DNA from: Bifidobacterium breve
GTDB lineage: Bacteria; Actinomycetota; Actinomycetes; Nanopelagicales; Nanopelagicaceae
NCBI GenBank assembly: GCA_945885625.1
Contig: CAMCYS010000001.1
Span: forward strand, 1-64,000
DNA: 64,000 nt
Reading direction: 5' to 3'
In this document: piece after piece, positions 28,779-39,838 of the stretch
Numbering within the stretch: the first letter of the stretch is position 1
Layout: each line of letters opens with the position of its first letter
Translations under genes and position numbers: made by a program
Notes under the pieces: generated by a model
What the model saw: only the letters and a program-made list of their open reading frames with translations
Databases searched by the model: none
Told to the model about the DNA's origin: nothing

Positions 28779-29722
28779 CGTACGCTACTCTCCGGTCGAT
28801 GTGCGAAACCAATCGCTTCGCGAAGCGAAGTAAAACCCTTATCTTTGAGAATCTGGCGGAGTTCGTTTTGAATTTTTACAATCGCAGTGGGATTTCCAAA
28901 CGAGGCGGTCCCCACCGACACTCCACTTGCGCCGGCCATAATTAATTCAAAAGCGTCGGCGCCAGATGAAACCCCACCCATTCCCAAGATCGGGACTTTC
29001 GGTAGCGCTTCATGTACCTGGAAAATTGCTCGAACTGCAATCGGTCGTATAGCTGGACCAGATAAACCACCAGTACGACCGCCTAAATGAGGTCGCATAG
29101 TATTTGGATTAATTACCATGCCCAGAACCGTATTAATAAGAGCAAGGCCGTCGGCTCCCGCATCAACAACGCCACGAGCAATCGAAACAATATCTGTTAC
29201 ATCGGGTGAAAGTTTGGCAATGATTGGTAAATCTCCACCGATGGTTCGACGTACGCCTTCAATAACGTTTTGAGCTGATTCGAGATGGCAAGCGAACACC
29301 ATTCCTCGATTTTCTACATTGGGACAAGAGATATTGACTTCCAGAGCCGAAATTCCAGCTACACCACGAAGTCGGCGAGCCAGCGATGCGAATTCTTCGG
29401 CAGTTTCACCGGCAATTGAGACGATTATGCGTGCCTTCTGTTCAACCAACCAAGCCAAATCATTTGCTAAGAAGGCATCTATTCCTGGACCCTGTAACCC
29501 AATGGAGTTGAGCATTCCACTAGGAGTCTCAGCCATGCGCGGAGTTGCTCGACCAGCGCGTGGTTTACTCATAATGGATTTTGTAACAATCGCACCCATA
29601 TCGCGTAAGTCGAAGAATTGTGCCAACTCTTTTCCCGAACTAGCACATCCGCTGGCAGTAAAGATCGGAGTGGGAAACCACGCGTTACCCAGAGTTGTAG
29701 AGAAATCTAGTTGTGACATCAA
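28775..29722 (-). CDS. pyrD: Dihydroorotate dehydrogenase, class 1B-type catalytic subunit
   Basis: TASGCASSGKELAQFF, NSIGLQGPGIDAFL, EVNISCPNVENRG, LSGPAIRPIAVR; followed upstream by pyrK. Confidence 0.94.
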   Translation of the reverse strand: MMSQLDFSTTLGNAWFPTPIFTASGCASSGKELAQFFDLRDMGAIVTKSIMSKPRAGRATPRMAETPSGMLNSIGLQGPGIDAFLANDLAWLVEQKARIIVSIAGETAEEFASLARRLRGVAGISALEVNISCPNVENRGMVFACHLESAQNVIEGVRRTIGGDLPIIAKLSPDVTDIVSIARGVVDAGADGLALINTVLGMVINPNTMRPHLGGRTGGLSGPAIRPIAVRAIFQVHEALPKVPILGMGGVSSGADAFELIMAGASGVSVGTASFGNPTAIVKIQNELRQILKDKGFTSLREAIGFAHRPESSVR

Positions 29723-30576
29723 AGCACCACGGTCTTACCTACGAGATCCCATTGAATACTCGCGCCATCCATTACTGGGCCATCAATACAAGAACGTAAG
29801 TTACTGATTTTCCCGGACGGATCCTTAACCGGAAGAACACAGGTCATACAGATACCGATACCACAAGCCATTGCTTCTTCAACCGCACATTGATGGACTA
29901 CATCTCCCCCACTCAGTATTTCAGAGATAGCTTTTAACATCGCCATTGGACCACAGGAGTAAATAACATCAATCTGAAGTTCGGAAACTAACTGCGGAAT
30001 CGGTGCTGTGATGCGGCCAGTTTCACCCATTGATCCATCTTCAGTGAAAATTCGAAGCGAATTAACACTGCGCTTGCCTTCAAGAGGTGCATAAATTTTG
30101 GCAGCCGTACTTGCTCCAAGCAACATATCAACGCGACAACCTCGCTCCTTCAAGACTTCAGCCAAACCAAAGAGTGGCGCCGAACCATAACCTCCACCAA
30201 CTAGGAGTGCATTTACATTTGTGGTAGGAATTCCAAAAGCGGTTCCGAGCGGTAGCGTGATATCTATCTGCTCACCTTCAGCTAGACCACAGAGCCAAGT
30301 GGAACCATTTCCATGGGGCGCAACAATTAATTCAATAGCACCACCAAACTGTGGTGAGGTAGTTGTGCGCGAGATTGCAAATGCGCGTCGCAGAACCATC
30401 TTAGAATTGGGACCACCGACACTTATTGCGACGAAGTTGCCGGGCTTGCACTGTGAAACTAGTTCACCAACACTGATCAAAATTTGGTGGTACTGGCCAA
30501 CTTTCTTGTTGCCAACAATGGTGGCGAGTAGTTGAGCAGCGCTTCGGTTAATTCCAGCCATGGCTAAGCCAACCAT
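29719..30576 (-). CDS. pyrK: Dihydroorotate dehydrogenase electron transfer subunit
   Basis: FAD/NAD binding ([25 protein letters not shown]) and C-terminal [2Fe-2S] Cys cluster [18 protein letters not shown]...C. Confidence 0.9.
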   Translation of the reverse strand: MVGLAMAGINRSAAQLLATIVGNKKVGQYHQILISVGELVSQCKPGNFVAISVGGPNSKMVLRRAFAISRTTTSPQFGGAIELIVAPHGNGSTWLCGLAEGEQIDITLPLGTAFGIPTTNVNALLVGGGYGSAPLFGLAEVLKERGCRVDMLLGASTAAKIYAPLEGKRSVNSLRIFTEDGSMGETGRITAPIPQLVSELQIDVIYSCGPMAMLKAISEILSGGDVVHQCAVEEAMACGIGICMTCVLPVKDPSGKISNLRSCIDGPVMDGASIQWDLVGKTVVL

Positions 30577-33500
30577 TTCTGGATAGATTTAACGCTCATC
30601 TCGCCTTGTTGAAGTGCCGCAATCCCTGCAACCGCCGCGGCAAAACCAGCCGTAGTAGTAATACAAGGAATAGAGCGCTGGATTGCTGCGGTTCGAATCA
30701 TCCAGCCATCGGCTCGGGTGCCACGACCGACCGGAGTGTTGATTACTAGATCGATTTCGCCTGCGTGTAGAAGATCAACAATTGTGCGTTCTCCCATAGC
30801 ACCTTGACCTTCAGAGTACTTACGTACTTCGGTCACCGAAATCCCTGCTTCACGTAAGTGGGCAGCAGTTCCGGTCGTTGCCAAAATCAAAAAACCTAAA
30901 TCGATTAGCGACTTAGCTGGCCCAATTCCGTGGTTCTTATCTTTATCAGCTAACGACACAAAAACTTTTCCGGCCTTAGGAAGTGGGCCGAAGGAAGAAA
31001 TTTGACTCTTGGCATAACTTTCACCAAAGGTGGCGGCGATGCCCATGACTTCGCCAGTTGAACGCATCTCCGGACCAAGTACTGAATCAACACCGCGACC
31101 ATCAACGCGTCGAAAACGATTCCAAGGCAGAACAGCTTCCTTAACTGAAATACCTTTTGCTTCACCATTTCCGGCTGGCAGCATTGCTTCGCTACGCAGC
31201 TGCGCAATTGTGGCTCCCACTGAAATACGCGCAGCAGCTTTTGCTAGCGGAACGCCAGTTGCTTTGCTGACGAACGGAACGGTTCGAGAGGCTCGTGGGT
31301 TAGCTTCCAGAACGTATAACTGCTGATCTGCGATGGCGAATTGAATATTTATCAAGCCACGGACACCAACACCACGCGCAATCTTTTCAGTCGCAACCGA
31401 TATTTCAGCGGCCATCGCAGGTGTCACAGTCATGGCTGGTAGTACGCAGGCGCTATCGCCTGAGTGGATACCAGCCTCCTCAATGTGCTCCATCACGCCA
31501 CCCAGAAATAGCTCTTCGCCATCGAAAAGAGCATCAACATCAATTTCAATAGCGCTATCTAAGAATCGATCTACTAAGACTGGGCGATATGGAGTTATGT
31601 CAGTAGCTCTTGTGATAAACCCCGCGAGTGATTCATCATCATAAACAATTTCCATGCCCCGACCGCCGAGTACAAAACTTGGGCGAACCAGAACTGGGTA
31701 ACCAATTTCATGAGCAATCTTTAGCGCTTCTAACTGCGAAGCTGCCATCCCAAATTTCGGTGCAATTAGATTTTGTTGAGCTAAGACTTCGCCAAATTCA
31801 CCACGATCCTCGGCCAAATTGATGGCCTCTGGTGAGGTACCTAGGATGTTTACGCCAGCGGCCTTTAAGCCTGCTGCCAAACCAAGTGGGGTTTGGCCAC
31901 CAAGTTGAGTAATAACACCTAGCACCGGACCTGCCAACTCTTCAGCGCGCACAATCTCTAATACATCTTCCAGGGTCAAGGGTTCGAAATAGAGTCGATC
32001 ACTGGTGTCGTAATCAGTAGAAACTGTCTCGGGGTTGCAGTTGATCATTACTGTTTCGAAGTTGGATTCTCGCAAGGTAAACGAGGCATGGACGCAGGAG
32101 TAATCAAATTCGATACCTTGACCAATGCGATTTGGGCCAGATCCCAAGATTATTACTGCGGGCTTAGTTCGTGACTTAACCTCTGTTTCTTCCTCATAAC
32201 TTGAGTAATGATAGGGAGTAAAGGCCTCAAACTCGGCCGCACAAGTATCGACGGTTTTATAGACAGCATGAACATTAAAATTTGCTCGTGCGGCACGAAC
32301 ATCTGCTTCAGATAACCCTCGCAAATCCGCAATCTGTTTATCAGAGAAACCAAGTTGTTTTGCATTACGCAAGAGCTCGTCGGTTAATTCACCTGGAATC
32401 GCGATAACTCTCGCAGCTTCATTCAACTCGGCAATTTGGTTTAGAAACCACGGATCAATCTTGCAGGCGCTGAAGACGTCAGCGATTGAAGCGCCCCACC
32501 AAAGGGCTCGTTGCACCTGCTGTAAGCGATATTCAGTTGGAATTTCAATCGCTTTAAGCAGCGCCTCTAACTCGCCGGACTTAGGTGCTACTGGCCAAGC
32601 GAAAGGCGCTTCTTTTCGTTCTAACGAACGTAGCGCCTTCTGCAGAGCTTCGGCAAAGGAACGGCCAATCGCCATCGCCTCACCAACTGACTTCATAGTG
32701 GTGGTAAGTCGTGGATCTGCATCGGCAAACTTTTCAAAAGCAAAACGTGGCGCTTTAACCACTACGTAGTCCAGAGTTGGCTCGAATGAAGCAGGAGTGA
32801 CTTTAGTAATGTCGTTTTGAATTTCATCTAGTGAGTAGCCAATTGCTAACTTGGTTGCAATCTTGGCGATCGGAAAACCAGTTGCTTTTGAGGCAAGCGC
32901 ACTTGAGCGCGAAACTCTCGGGTTCATCTCAATTACAATTATGCGACCATCAACTGGATTTACCGCAAACTGGATATTGCAACCACCAGTGGCCACGCCA
33001 ACTTCACGAATAATATCAATTGAAAGATCTCGCAGACGTTGATATTCAACATCAGTCAACGTCATTGCAGGAGCTACAGTTATCGAATCTCCAGTATGTA
33101 CACCCATTGGGTCAACATTTTCAATGGTACATACAATCACCACATTATCTTTATGATCGCGCATGACCTCGAGTTCGTACTCTTTCCAACCGATAATTGA
33201 CTCTTCAATCAGAACTTCAGTTGTTGGACTGTGAGTCAGGCCAGCTCCGGCTATCTGTCGTAAAGTTGATTCATCAAAGGCAATACCAGAACCAAGGCCA
33301 CCCATTGTAAAAGATGGACGCACAACAACTGGATAATTCAAAACTGCTGCGGCAGCCAAGACTTCATCAATCGTGTGACAGATGATTGACTTGGAAGATT
33401 TTCCGCCAACTTTCTCGACAATAGCTCTGAAGAGTTCGCGGTTCTCGCCCCGATTAATAGCCGGAATATCTGCCCCGATTAACTTAACATTGAATTTCGC

Positions 33501-33824
33501 CAATGTGCCTCGTTCACTTAAAGCGATCGCTGCATTAAGAGCGGTTTGGCCACCAAGAGTTGCCAAGATTGCATCTGGGCGTTCGATTTCAATAATTTTC
33601 TCGATGTACTCAGCAGTGATCGGCTCGATATAAGTCGCATCGGCAAATTCTGGGTCAGTCATGATCGTGGCCGGATTTGAGTTGACCAAAATTACGCGAA
33701 TACCTTCGGCGCGTAGTACGCGACAAGCTTGAGTGCCGGAATAATCAAATTCGCAAGCTTGCCCAATTACGATCGGGCCGCTGCCAATTACTAGAACACT
33801 TTTAATTGAATTATCTCTAGGCAC
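30564..33824 (-). CDS. carB: Carbamoyl-phosphate synthase large subunit
   Basis: 1086 aa; [53 protein letters not shown], second half [19 protein letters not shown]. Confidence 0.98.
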   Translation of the reverse strand: MPRDNSIKSVLVIGSGPIVIGQACEFDYSGTQACRVLRAEGIRVILVNSNPATIMTDPEFADATYIEPITAEYIEKIIEIERPDAILATLGGQTALNAAIALSERGTLAKFNVKLIGADIPAINRGENRELFRAIVEKVGGKSSKSIICHTIDEVLAAAAVLNYPVVVRPSFTMGGLGSGIAFDESTLRQIAGAGLTHSPTTEVLIEESIIGWKEYELEVMRDHKDNVVIVCTIENVDPMGVHTGDSITVAPAMTLTDVEYQRLRDLSIDIIREVGVATGGCNIQFAVNPVDGRIIVIEMNPRVSRSSALASKATGFPIAKIATKLAIGYSLDEIQNDITKVTPASFEPTLDYVVVKAPRFAFEKFADADPRLTTTMKSVGEAMAIGRSFAEALQKALRSLERKEAPFAWPVAPKSGELEALLKAIEIPTEYRLQQVQRALWWGASIADVFSACKIDPWFLNQIAELNEAARVIAIPGELTDELLRNAKQLGFSDKQIADLRGLSEADVRAARANFNVHAVYKTVDTCAAEFEAFTPYHYSSYEEETEVKSRTKPAVIILGSGPNRIGQGIEFDYSCVHASFTLRESNFETVMINCNPETVSTDYDTSDRLYFEPLTLEDVLEIVRAEELAGPVLGVITQLGGQTPLGLAAGLKAAGVNILGTSPEAINLAEDRGEFGEVLAQQNLIAPKFGMAASQLEALKIAHEIGYPVLVRPSFVLGGRGMEIVYDDESLAGFITRATDITPYRPVLVDRFLDSAIEIDVDALFDGEELFLGGVMEHIEEAGIHSGDSACVLPAMTVTPAMAAEISVATEKIARGVGVRGLINIQFAIADQQLYVLEANPRASRTVPFVSKATGVPLAKAAARISVGATIAQLRSEAMLPAGNGEAKGISVKEAVLPWNRFRRVDGRGVDSVLGPEMRSTGEVMGIAATFGESYAKSQISSFGPLPKAGKVFVSLADKDKNHGIGPAKSLIDLGFLILATTGTAAHLREAGISVTEVRKYSEGQGAMGERTIVDLLHAGEIDLVINTPVGRGTRADGWMIRTAAIQRSIPCITTTAGFAAAVAGIAALQQGEMSVKSIQKWLA

Positions 33825-34944
33825 TTACTACTCCGACTGGGTTGGCAGCCATTAAGTCAACAAAACGATCGAATAGATAACTCGCATCGTGTGGCCCGGC
33901 TGCGGCCTCTGGGTGGTATTGCACACTAAAGGCAGGTTGCTCAAGTAAGGCCAAGCCCTCGACTACATCGTCATTCAAATTCACATGTGTGACCTGTCCA
34001 GGTCCAAAGACTGTTGTGAAAGTACCTGTTGTTGGTGCGTTGATAGCAAACCCATGATTGTGAGCTGTGATTTCAACTTTCTCACTCACTTTATCAATGA
34101 CTGGCTGATTGATTCCGCGGTGACCAAAAGTCAGTTTGTAGGATTCAAAACCAAGAGCTCGACCCAGAATTTGATGTCCAAAACAGATGCCAAAGATCGG
34201 AATTTTTGCGTGTAGCACCTCTCTAACTAACTCAACGGTCTCATTCATAGTAGCCGGGTCTCCGGGCCCATTAGAAATAAAGACCCCGTCTGGTTTCAGC
34301 GCAAGGATTTGACTGAAGCTAGTAGTGGCTGGCAACACGTGGACTTCGATTCCACGAGCCGCCATCGAACGAGGAGTTGCTGCTTTTATACCCAGGTCCA
34401 AAGCGGCAACTGTATATCTCTTTTCACCAACTGCCGGCACTACATAAGGTTTCGGAGTAGATACATCTTGGGTTAAGTACGCACCTGACATCGCACTACT
34501 TGCTCTAACTTGGCTAACCATTTCTTCGATTGAGAACTCTGTACCGGAAAAAATTCCGACCTTCATAGCACCGCGATCACGTAAATGTCTGGTTAGCGCC
34601 CTGGTATCTACGCCACGAATTCCAACTACACCTTGGGCAATCAGATCATCTTCAAGGGAACGTTCACTTCGCCAGTTACTAACGATTGCCGATGGATTTC
34701 GAACTACGAACCCACTGACCCAAATTTTTGAAGATTCTTCATCAGATATATTCATGCCCGTATTGCCAATATGAGGCGCGGTCATAATTACTACTTGCTT
34801 GTGATAACTCGGGTCAGTTAACGTCTCTTGATAACCGGTCATACCAGTTGAAAAAACTGCTTCACCAAAAGTTGTTCCAACGGCTGCCCAGGATCTTCCA
34901 GTAAAAATTCGACCATCTTCTAAAACCAAAAGAGCCTTACCCAC
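33817..34944 (-). CDS. carA: Carbamoyl-phosphate synthase small subunit
   Basis: [22 protein letters not shown], class I GATase [30 protein letters not shown]. Confidence 0.98.
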   Translation of the reverse strand: MGKALLVLEDGRIFTGRSWAAVGTTFGEAVFSTGMTGYQETLTDPSYHKQVVIMTAPHIGNTGMNISDEESSKIWVSGFVVRNPSAIVSNWRSERSLEDDLIAQGVVGIRGVDTRALTRHLRDRGAMKVGIFSGTEFSIEEMVSQVRASSAMSGAYLTQDVSTPKPYVVPAVGEKRYTVAALDLGIKAATPRSMAARGIEVHVLPATTSFSQILALKPDGVFISNGPGDPATMNETVELVREVLHAKIPIFGICFGHQILGRALGFESYKLTFGHRGINQPVIDKVSEKVEITAHNHGFAINAPTTGTFTTVFGPGQVTHVNLNDDVVEGLALLEQPAFSVQYHPEAAAGPHDASYLFDRFVDLMAANPVGVVSA

Positions 34945-36202
34945 CGAAGACCAACTTTCCGTTATAGAAGGTATGCGTTACAACGCCTGGTAGTTCAAAA
35001 CCATGGAACGGTGTGTTCTTAGATCTAGTGGACATTAAGTCGCGATCAACGACCCATTTAGCCAAGGTATCGACCACGATTAGATTCGCTGGGTTACCGA
35101 TCACTAAGTCCTGTCCATGGTTCTCGTAACGAGCAATGCGAGCAGGCGCGATCGAAAGTCGTTGCGCAACATGTTCATAGTTCATTAAACCGGTTTCGAC
35201 CATAGTCTTAATCACGATCGATAGTGCAGTTTCTAACCCGACCATTCCGAAACTAGCAATTGACCATTCGCAATCCTTACTTTCCGAACTGTGCGGCGCG
35301 TGATCAGTTGCCACGATATCGATGGTGCCATCTGCCAATCCCGCACGAAGCGCTAGGACATCGCTCTCTAACCGCAATGGCGGATTGACTTTGAAGATTG
35401 GATCATAGGTTTTTGCGTAATCATCAGTTAGTAATAAATGATGCGGTGTTACTTCAGCGGTTACCTGGATACCGCGTGCCTTCGCCCAACGGATTATCTC
35501 TACCCCGCCGGCAGTTGTTAGATGGCAAATGTGTAAACGGGACTTGGTATGCTCAGCAAGTAAAACATCGCGAGCGATAATTGCTTCCTCAGCTACAGCT
35601 GGCCACCCTTTGAGCCCTAGCTGCGCTGACACTTCGCCTTCGTTCATCTGCGCGTCTTGGGTTAAAGCAGGTTCTTGCGCATGTTGCGCAATGACACCAT
35701 CGAATTTCTTTACATACTCCAAAGCGCGACGCATGATGAGGGGATCAAAGACACATTTACCATCATCACTAAATACTCGAACTCGGGCGGCCGAATCTGC
35801 CATTGCGCCGATTTCAGAAAGCGCCTGACCGTTTAGTCCTTGAGTTACAGCACCGATTGGAAATACATCGCATAGCCCTGCGGCTTGACCAAGTCGATAA
35901 ACCTGTTCAACAACACCTGCGGTATCGGCAACCGGAGAGGTGTTAGCCATCGCGCTAATTGCGGTGAAACCACCACGAACCGCAGAGAGTGAACCTGTTG
36001 CGACAGTTTCAGATTCTTCAAATCCTGGCTCACGTAGATGTGTGTGTAGATCCACTAAACCCGGTAGCACTTGCTTGCCAGCTAAGTCAATAATTTGATG
36101 ATCTCTCGATAGTGAACTAGTTGCGACTAAATGACCGTCATGAATCGCTAAGTCCGCTTTACTGCCATTTGGCATAGTTGCGTTCTTCAATAGATAACTC
36201 AT
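34937..36202 (-). CDS. pyrC: Dihydroorotase
   Basis: VLPGLVDLHTHLREPGFEESETV, ATDHAPHSSESKDCEW. Confidence 0.97.
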   Translation of the reverse strand: MSYLLKNATMPNGSKADLAIHDGHLVATSSLSRDHQIIDLAGKQVLPGLVDLHTHLREPGFEESETVATGSLSAVRGGFTAISAMANTSPVADTAGVVEQVYRLGQAAGLCDVFPIGAVTQGLNGQALSEIGAMADSAARVRVFSDDGKCVFDPLIMRRALEYVKKFDGVIAQHAQEPALTQDAQMNEGEVSAQLGLKGWPAVAEEAIIARDVLLAEHTKSRLHICHLTTAGGVEIIRWAKARGIQVTAEVTPHHLLLTDDYAKTYDPIFKVNPPLRLESDVLALRAGLADGTIDIVATDHAPHSSESKDCEWSIASFGMVGLETALSIVIKTMVETGLMNYEHVAQRLSIAPARIARYENHGQDLVIGNPANLIVVDTLAKWVVDRDLMSTRSKNTPFHGFELPGVVTHTFYNGKLVFGG

Positions 36203-37149
36203 TAGTTGATCCCGCCTTCGATTGGTGCCCCACCTAGTAGCAGATAAAGAATTGCCATTCGCACACTCACGCCATTACTTACTTGTTCGACAATGACTGA
36301 TCTAGCACTATCGGCAGCCTCCGCCGTAATCTCGAGCCCTCGGTTCATTGGACCTGGATGCAGGATTATCGCGTTTGGATTAAGAGCTTTCATGCGATCG
36401 CGATTCAAGCCGTAATAGCGAGAATATTCACGAGCACTCGGAAAGAAAATCTCCTGCATTCGTTCTTGTTGAATGCGTAACATCATGATTGCGTCAATTT
36501 GTGGAATAACGGAATCGAAATCATATGAGACTGTGACTGGCCAACTCTCTACCCCAAACGGCAACAAAGTCGGTGGCGCAACAAGAGTTACGTGAGCACC
36601 TAGTTTGGCTAACAATAAAACATTTGAACGTGCCACTCGAGAATGCAGAATGTCACCAACTATTGCGATTCGCAGACCAGCTAAATCATTAGCACCTTTA
36701 CCAAGATGTTTACGAATCGTGAAAGCATCCAGTAAAGCTTGGCTCGGATGCTCATGAGTGCCATCACCAGCATTTATTACCGCACCACTCATCCATTGAT
36801 TATCTGCTAATCGAAACGGTGCGCCAGAGGCTGGATGGCGAATAACCACAGCATCAGCACCCATGGCCTGCAGAGTTAAGGCTGTATCTTTTAGTGACTC
36901 TCCCTTGCTCAGACTTGATCCCTTAGCCGAGAAATTGATTACATCCGCCGAGAGTCGTTTGGCAGCAGCTTCAAATGAAATTCTGGTTCGGGTGGAGTCT
37001 TCGGCGAACAAATTTACAATGGTGCGACCACGAAGTGTGGGCAACTTTTTCATCGGGCCATCAGAGATGCGAGCTAACTCAGCGGCAGTATCAAGAATTA
37101 AGATTGCATCTTCGCGAGAGAGATCACTAATACTCAATAAATGTTTCAC
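36202..37149 (-). CDS. pyrB: Aspartate carbamoyltransferase catalytic subunit
   Basis: [57 protein letters not shown]. Confidence 0.97.
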   Translation of the reverse strand: MKHLLSISDLSREDAILILDTAAELARISDGPMKKLPTLRGRTIVNLFAEDSTRTRISFEAAAKRLSADVINFSAKGSSLSKGESLKDTALTLQAMGADAVVIRHPASGAPFRLADNQWMSGAVINAGDGTHEHPSQALLDAFTIRKHLGKGANDLAGLRIAIVGDILHSRVARSNVLLLAKLGAHVTLVAPPTLLPFGVESWPVTVSYDFDSVIPQIDAIMMLRIQQERMQEIFFPSAREYSRYYGLNRDRMKALNPNAIILHPGPMNRGLEITAEAADSARSVIVEQVSNGVSVRMAILYLLLGGAPIEGGIN

Positions 37150-37682
37150 TTGACTCCCCCTTCGGCGATGGTTACTCCATCAACTCCATCGACCTCAACC
37201 AAATTGACTTTGATAATCTCAGAGCGTGAAGTAGGAATGTTCTTGCCCACGAAATCTGCCTTGATTGGTAACTCACGATGTCCGCGATCTACTAGGACTG
37301 CTAGCGAGACGCTGGTGGGGCGGCCTATTTGACCGAGTGCGTCGAGTGCGGCGCGAATGGTACGGCCCGAGTAGAGAACGTCATCAACTAAGACAACGTG
37401 TCGACCTTCAACGCCAGCTGCTGGAATCAATGTCGGTAGCAGAGCTTTGGGAGAACGGGTGCGCAGATCATCGCGATGCATTGTGGTATCTAAGGTTCCG
37501 ACTGCGACTTCTCCGCCCTCGATAGCGTTGATAGCGGCTGCGATTCGAGTTGCCAAATGAGCCCCGCGAGTGGGAATTCCTAAGAGAGTGATTGTGTCAG
37601 CGCCGTCATAGCGCTCTAAAATTTCGTGAGCTATGCGCACTATTGCGCGCGAGATATCGGGCGCAGGCAGAACTGTTTTCAT
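37146..37682 (-). CDS. pyrR: PyrR, bifunctional pyr operon regulator/uracil phosphoribosyltransferase
   Basis: IARRIAHEI-like start [63 protein letters not shown] 37682 has AAGGAG ~8 nt upstream; the track start 37700 lies inside the leader element. Confidence 0.95.
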   Translation of the reverse strand: MKTVLPAPDISRAIVRIAHEILERYDGADTITLLGIPTRGAHLATRIAAAINAIEGGEVAVGTLDTTMHRDDLRTRSPKALLPTLIPAAGVEGRHVVLVDDVLYSGRTIRAALDALGQIGRPTSVSLAVLVDRGHRELPIKADFVGKNIPTSRSEIIKVNLVEVDGVDGVTIAEGGVK

Positions 37683-37688
37683 ATGAAT

Positions 37689-37722
37689 CTCCTTCCCCAC
37701 CTCGCAGGATGGGTCTTAAAGG
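37689..37722 (-). promoter_or_regulatory. PyrR-binding RNA element in pyrR leader overlapping the SD
   Basis: Minus-strand RNA UCCUUUAAGACCCAUCCUGCGAGGUGGGGAAGGAG: core CAUCCUGCGAGGUG matches the PyrR binding-loop consensus ARUCCNGNGAGGYU except for a compensated terminal pair; UCCUU/AAGGA lower stem includes the SD. Confidence 0.82.
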
Positions 37723-37806
37723 ATGCAGCCGAAGAATAGCAGGAGGAAGGCCAAACCTGTGGATTGGCTAAATCACGCTCGTTCTGATCAGAGTAACTTT
37801 GCGCTC

Positions 37807-38319
37807 ATGACCACAGATTTAGAGCCGGATACCTTCGCTCGCCCATTTCCGACCAACATTGAAATTGGTCGCCGCATGCGTGCTGCCCGTCGCAAGCGAG
37901 GTTGGACCATCGCCGAGATGGCCGAAGCCGGAGGGATCAAGGCGGTCGTAATTGGATCTTATGAACGCGGGTCACGGAACATGCCGATCTCGCGCCTCGG
38001 TGAAATCGCGCGAATCTTAGGGGTCGATGTCATTTACCTACTCGGGCAGCAACCGAATCAGCAGAAGTTGCCCCAGGATTTAACACTAGATTTACGAGCA
38101 ATTAGCCGACCAAACTTCGCCACCCCGGCTCGGTTAGAACTATTAGTGAATTACTGCGCCGGGATTGTTAAAAAGCGAAATGATTGGAATGGTGAAGTTT
38201 TATCGATCAGGGACTCTGATCTAGTCAATTTGAGTTTTGCGATGGGAATTGAACAAGTTGAACTATTACAATGGCTTAACGTTGAGAACTATCTAATTAA
38301 AGCGATAAATCACTCTTGA
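37807..38319 (+). CDS. BldD-like XRE-family transcriptional regulator
   Basis: HTH IGRRMRAARRKRGWTIAEMAEAGGIKAVVIGSYERGSRNMPISRLGEIARILGVDVIYLL; C-terminal RND-WNGEVLSI-RDSD; location next to nusB/efp/pyrR as for bldD in other Actinobacteria. Start may be 37723 or 37807. Confidence 0.88.
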   Translation: MTTDLEPDTFARPFPTNIEIGRRMRAARRKRGWTIAEMAEAGGIKAVVIGSYERGSRNMPISRLGEIARILGVDVIYLLGQQPNQQKLPQDLTLDLRAISRPNFATPARLELLVNYCAGIVKKRNDWNGEVLSIRDSDLVNLSFAMGIEQVELLQWLNVENYLIKAINHS

Positions 38320-38719
38320 TTGAAGCAATTTTCGCTAAGACGCCGTGAATGTATCCCGCAGACTCCTCAGTGGAGAGGTCTTTTGCGAGAATCAAGGCTT
38401 CATCAATGGCCACCGCATCAGGTATCTCGTTGGCCCAGAGGATCTCAAATATTGCGATGCGAAGAATGTTTCGATCAACTGCAGCTAACCGATCTAAGTC
38501 CCAGCCTTGAATATAGGTAGCTATTAATTCATCAATCTTACGTTTATGGTCGGTAACGCCTGAGACTAAATCTTTGGTGTAATCACGTACTGGCGGTAAC
38601 TCTGCCTCTTCACTGACATTGAGCCGAGTTTCAATGATCGCTAACGGATCACTTTTCCGGATGTCGGCCTCGTAGAGAATATCCAGACTGTGTTTTCGAG
38701 CTTTGCTACGTGCTGACAC
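38297..38719 (-). CDS. nusB: Transcription antitermination factor NusB
   Basis: ARKHSLDILYEADIR, LAAVDRNILRIAIFEIL, IPDAVAIDEALILAKDLSTEESAGYIHGVLAKI. Confidence 0.95.
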   Translation of the reverse strand: MSARSKARKHSLDILYEADIRKSDPLAIIETRLNVSEEAELPPVRDYTKDLVSGVTDHKRKIDELIATYIQGWDLDRLAAVDRNILRIAIFEILWANEIPDAVAIDEALILAKDLSTEESAGYIHGVLAKIASIKSDLSL

Positions 38720-39279
38720 TAGTTAGCGCGACCTTGATACGATCCGTCTCTAGTATCAACCATAATTTTCTCATCTTGCTTGATGAAGAGTGGAACCTGA
38801 ATTTGGATTCCGGTCTCAACCGTTGCCGGCTTGGTGCCACCAGAAGAGCGATCTCCTTGTAGACCTGGTTCCGTGTAGGTAACGGTTAATTGAACGGATG
38901 CTGGTAATTCAATGTAAAGCGGATTACTTTCATGTATCGCAACAATTGCCTCGGTATTTTCTAACATGTAGTTAGCGGCATCGCCCACAGTTGCAGCAGA
39001 AATATTCATCTGGTCATACGTTTTGTTATCCATGAATACGAAATCTTCTCCTTCTTTGTAGAGGAACTGCATTTCGCGCTTCTCCAGAATTGCAATATCA
39101 ATTTTTACGCCTGCATTAAGAGTCTTTTCAACCACTTTGCCAGTTAAAACTTGGCGCATCTTTGTGCGCACAAAAGCGGGGCCCTTGCCAGGCTTTACAT
39201 GCTGAAATTCGATTACCGTCCAAAGCGAACCTTCAATATCGAGACACATGCCATTTTTAAGATCACTTGTGGTTGCCAC
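38719..39279 (-). CDS. efp: Elongation factor P
   Basis: [51 protein letters not shown]. Confidence 0.97.
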   Translation of the reverse strand: MATTSDLKNGMCLDIEGSLWTVIEFQHVKPGKGPAFVRTKMRQVLTGKVVEKTLNAGVKIDIAILEKREMQFLYKEGEDFVFMDNKTYDQMNISAATVGDAANYMLENTEAIVAIHESNPLYIELPASVQLTVTYTEPGLQGDRSSGGTKPATVETGIQIQVPLFIKQDEKIMVDTRDGSYQGRAN

Positions 39280-39400
39280 TTTGAAACTCTCCTAGATGCG
39301 CAATAAGGCGCTAACTTTTAGCCACCGCAGATCGGTGGGCTCGAATAGATGCTTAGGATACCGAATAGTTGTATGAAAACTTAAATCGGTGGTCTATGTA

Positions 39401-39838
39401 TTACTTAGTTAGGCCCTTAAGCGCTGAAATGGCTAGAACGTATGAATTAGGACCAAAACCACCAATAGTGCCGTTCGCGACCCCGGAAATAACCGACGTG
39501 TGACGAAATTCCTCCCGTGCTAGCGGGTTAGAGAGATGTACTTCAATTAATGGTGACTTCACAAGCTCGGCCGCATCGCGAATGGCATATGAGTAATGAG
39601 TAAATGCAGCGGGATTAATAATTACTGGTGTTGAATTATCGGCAGCTTCATGTAACCAGGAAATAATGGTTGCTTCGTCATCGCTCTGCCGTACATCTGC
39701 CTCGTAACCATGTTTCTTAGCGGACTCTTCTATAAATGATTTCAGTTGCGGATAATTGAAATCTCCATAGATACTCGAGTCGCGAATATCTAAACGAGCT
39801 AAGTTGGGCCCATTTATTACCAAGATCTTCATGAGCAA
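39401..39838 (-). CDS. aroQ: 3-dehydroquinate dehydratase, type II
   Basis: LVINGPNLARLDIRDSSIYG, IINPAAFTHYSYAIRDA, EVHLSNPLAREEFRHTSV. Confidence 0.95.
   Translation of the reverse strand: MLMKILVINGPNLARLDIRDSSIYGDFNYPQLKSFIEESAKKHGYEADVRQSDDEATIISWLHEAADNSTPVIINPAAFTHYSYAIRDAAELVKSPLIEVHLSNPLAREEFRHTSVISGVANGTIGGFGPNSYVLAISALKGLTK

Noticed and set aside
29319-29807. 162-aa + strand ORF across pyrD/pyrK
   Set aside because: Antisense to two strongly supported pyr genes; no family character.
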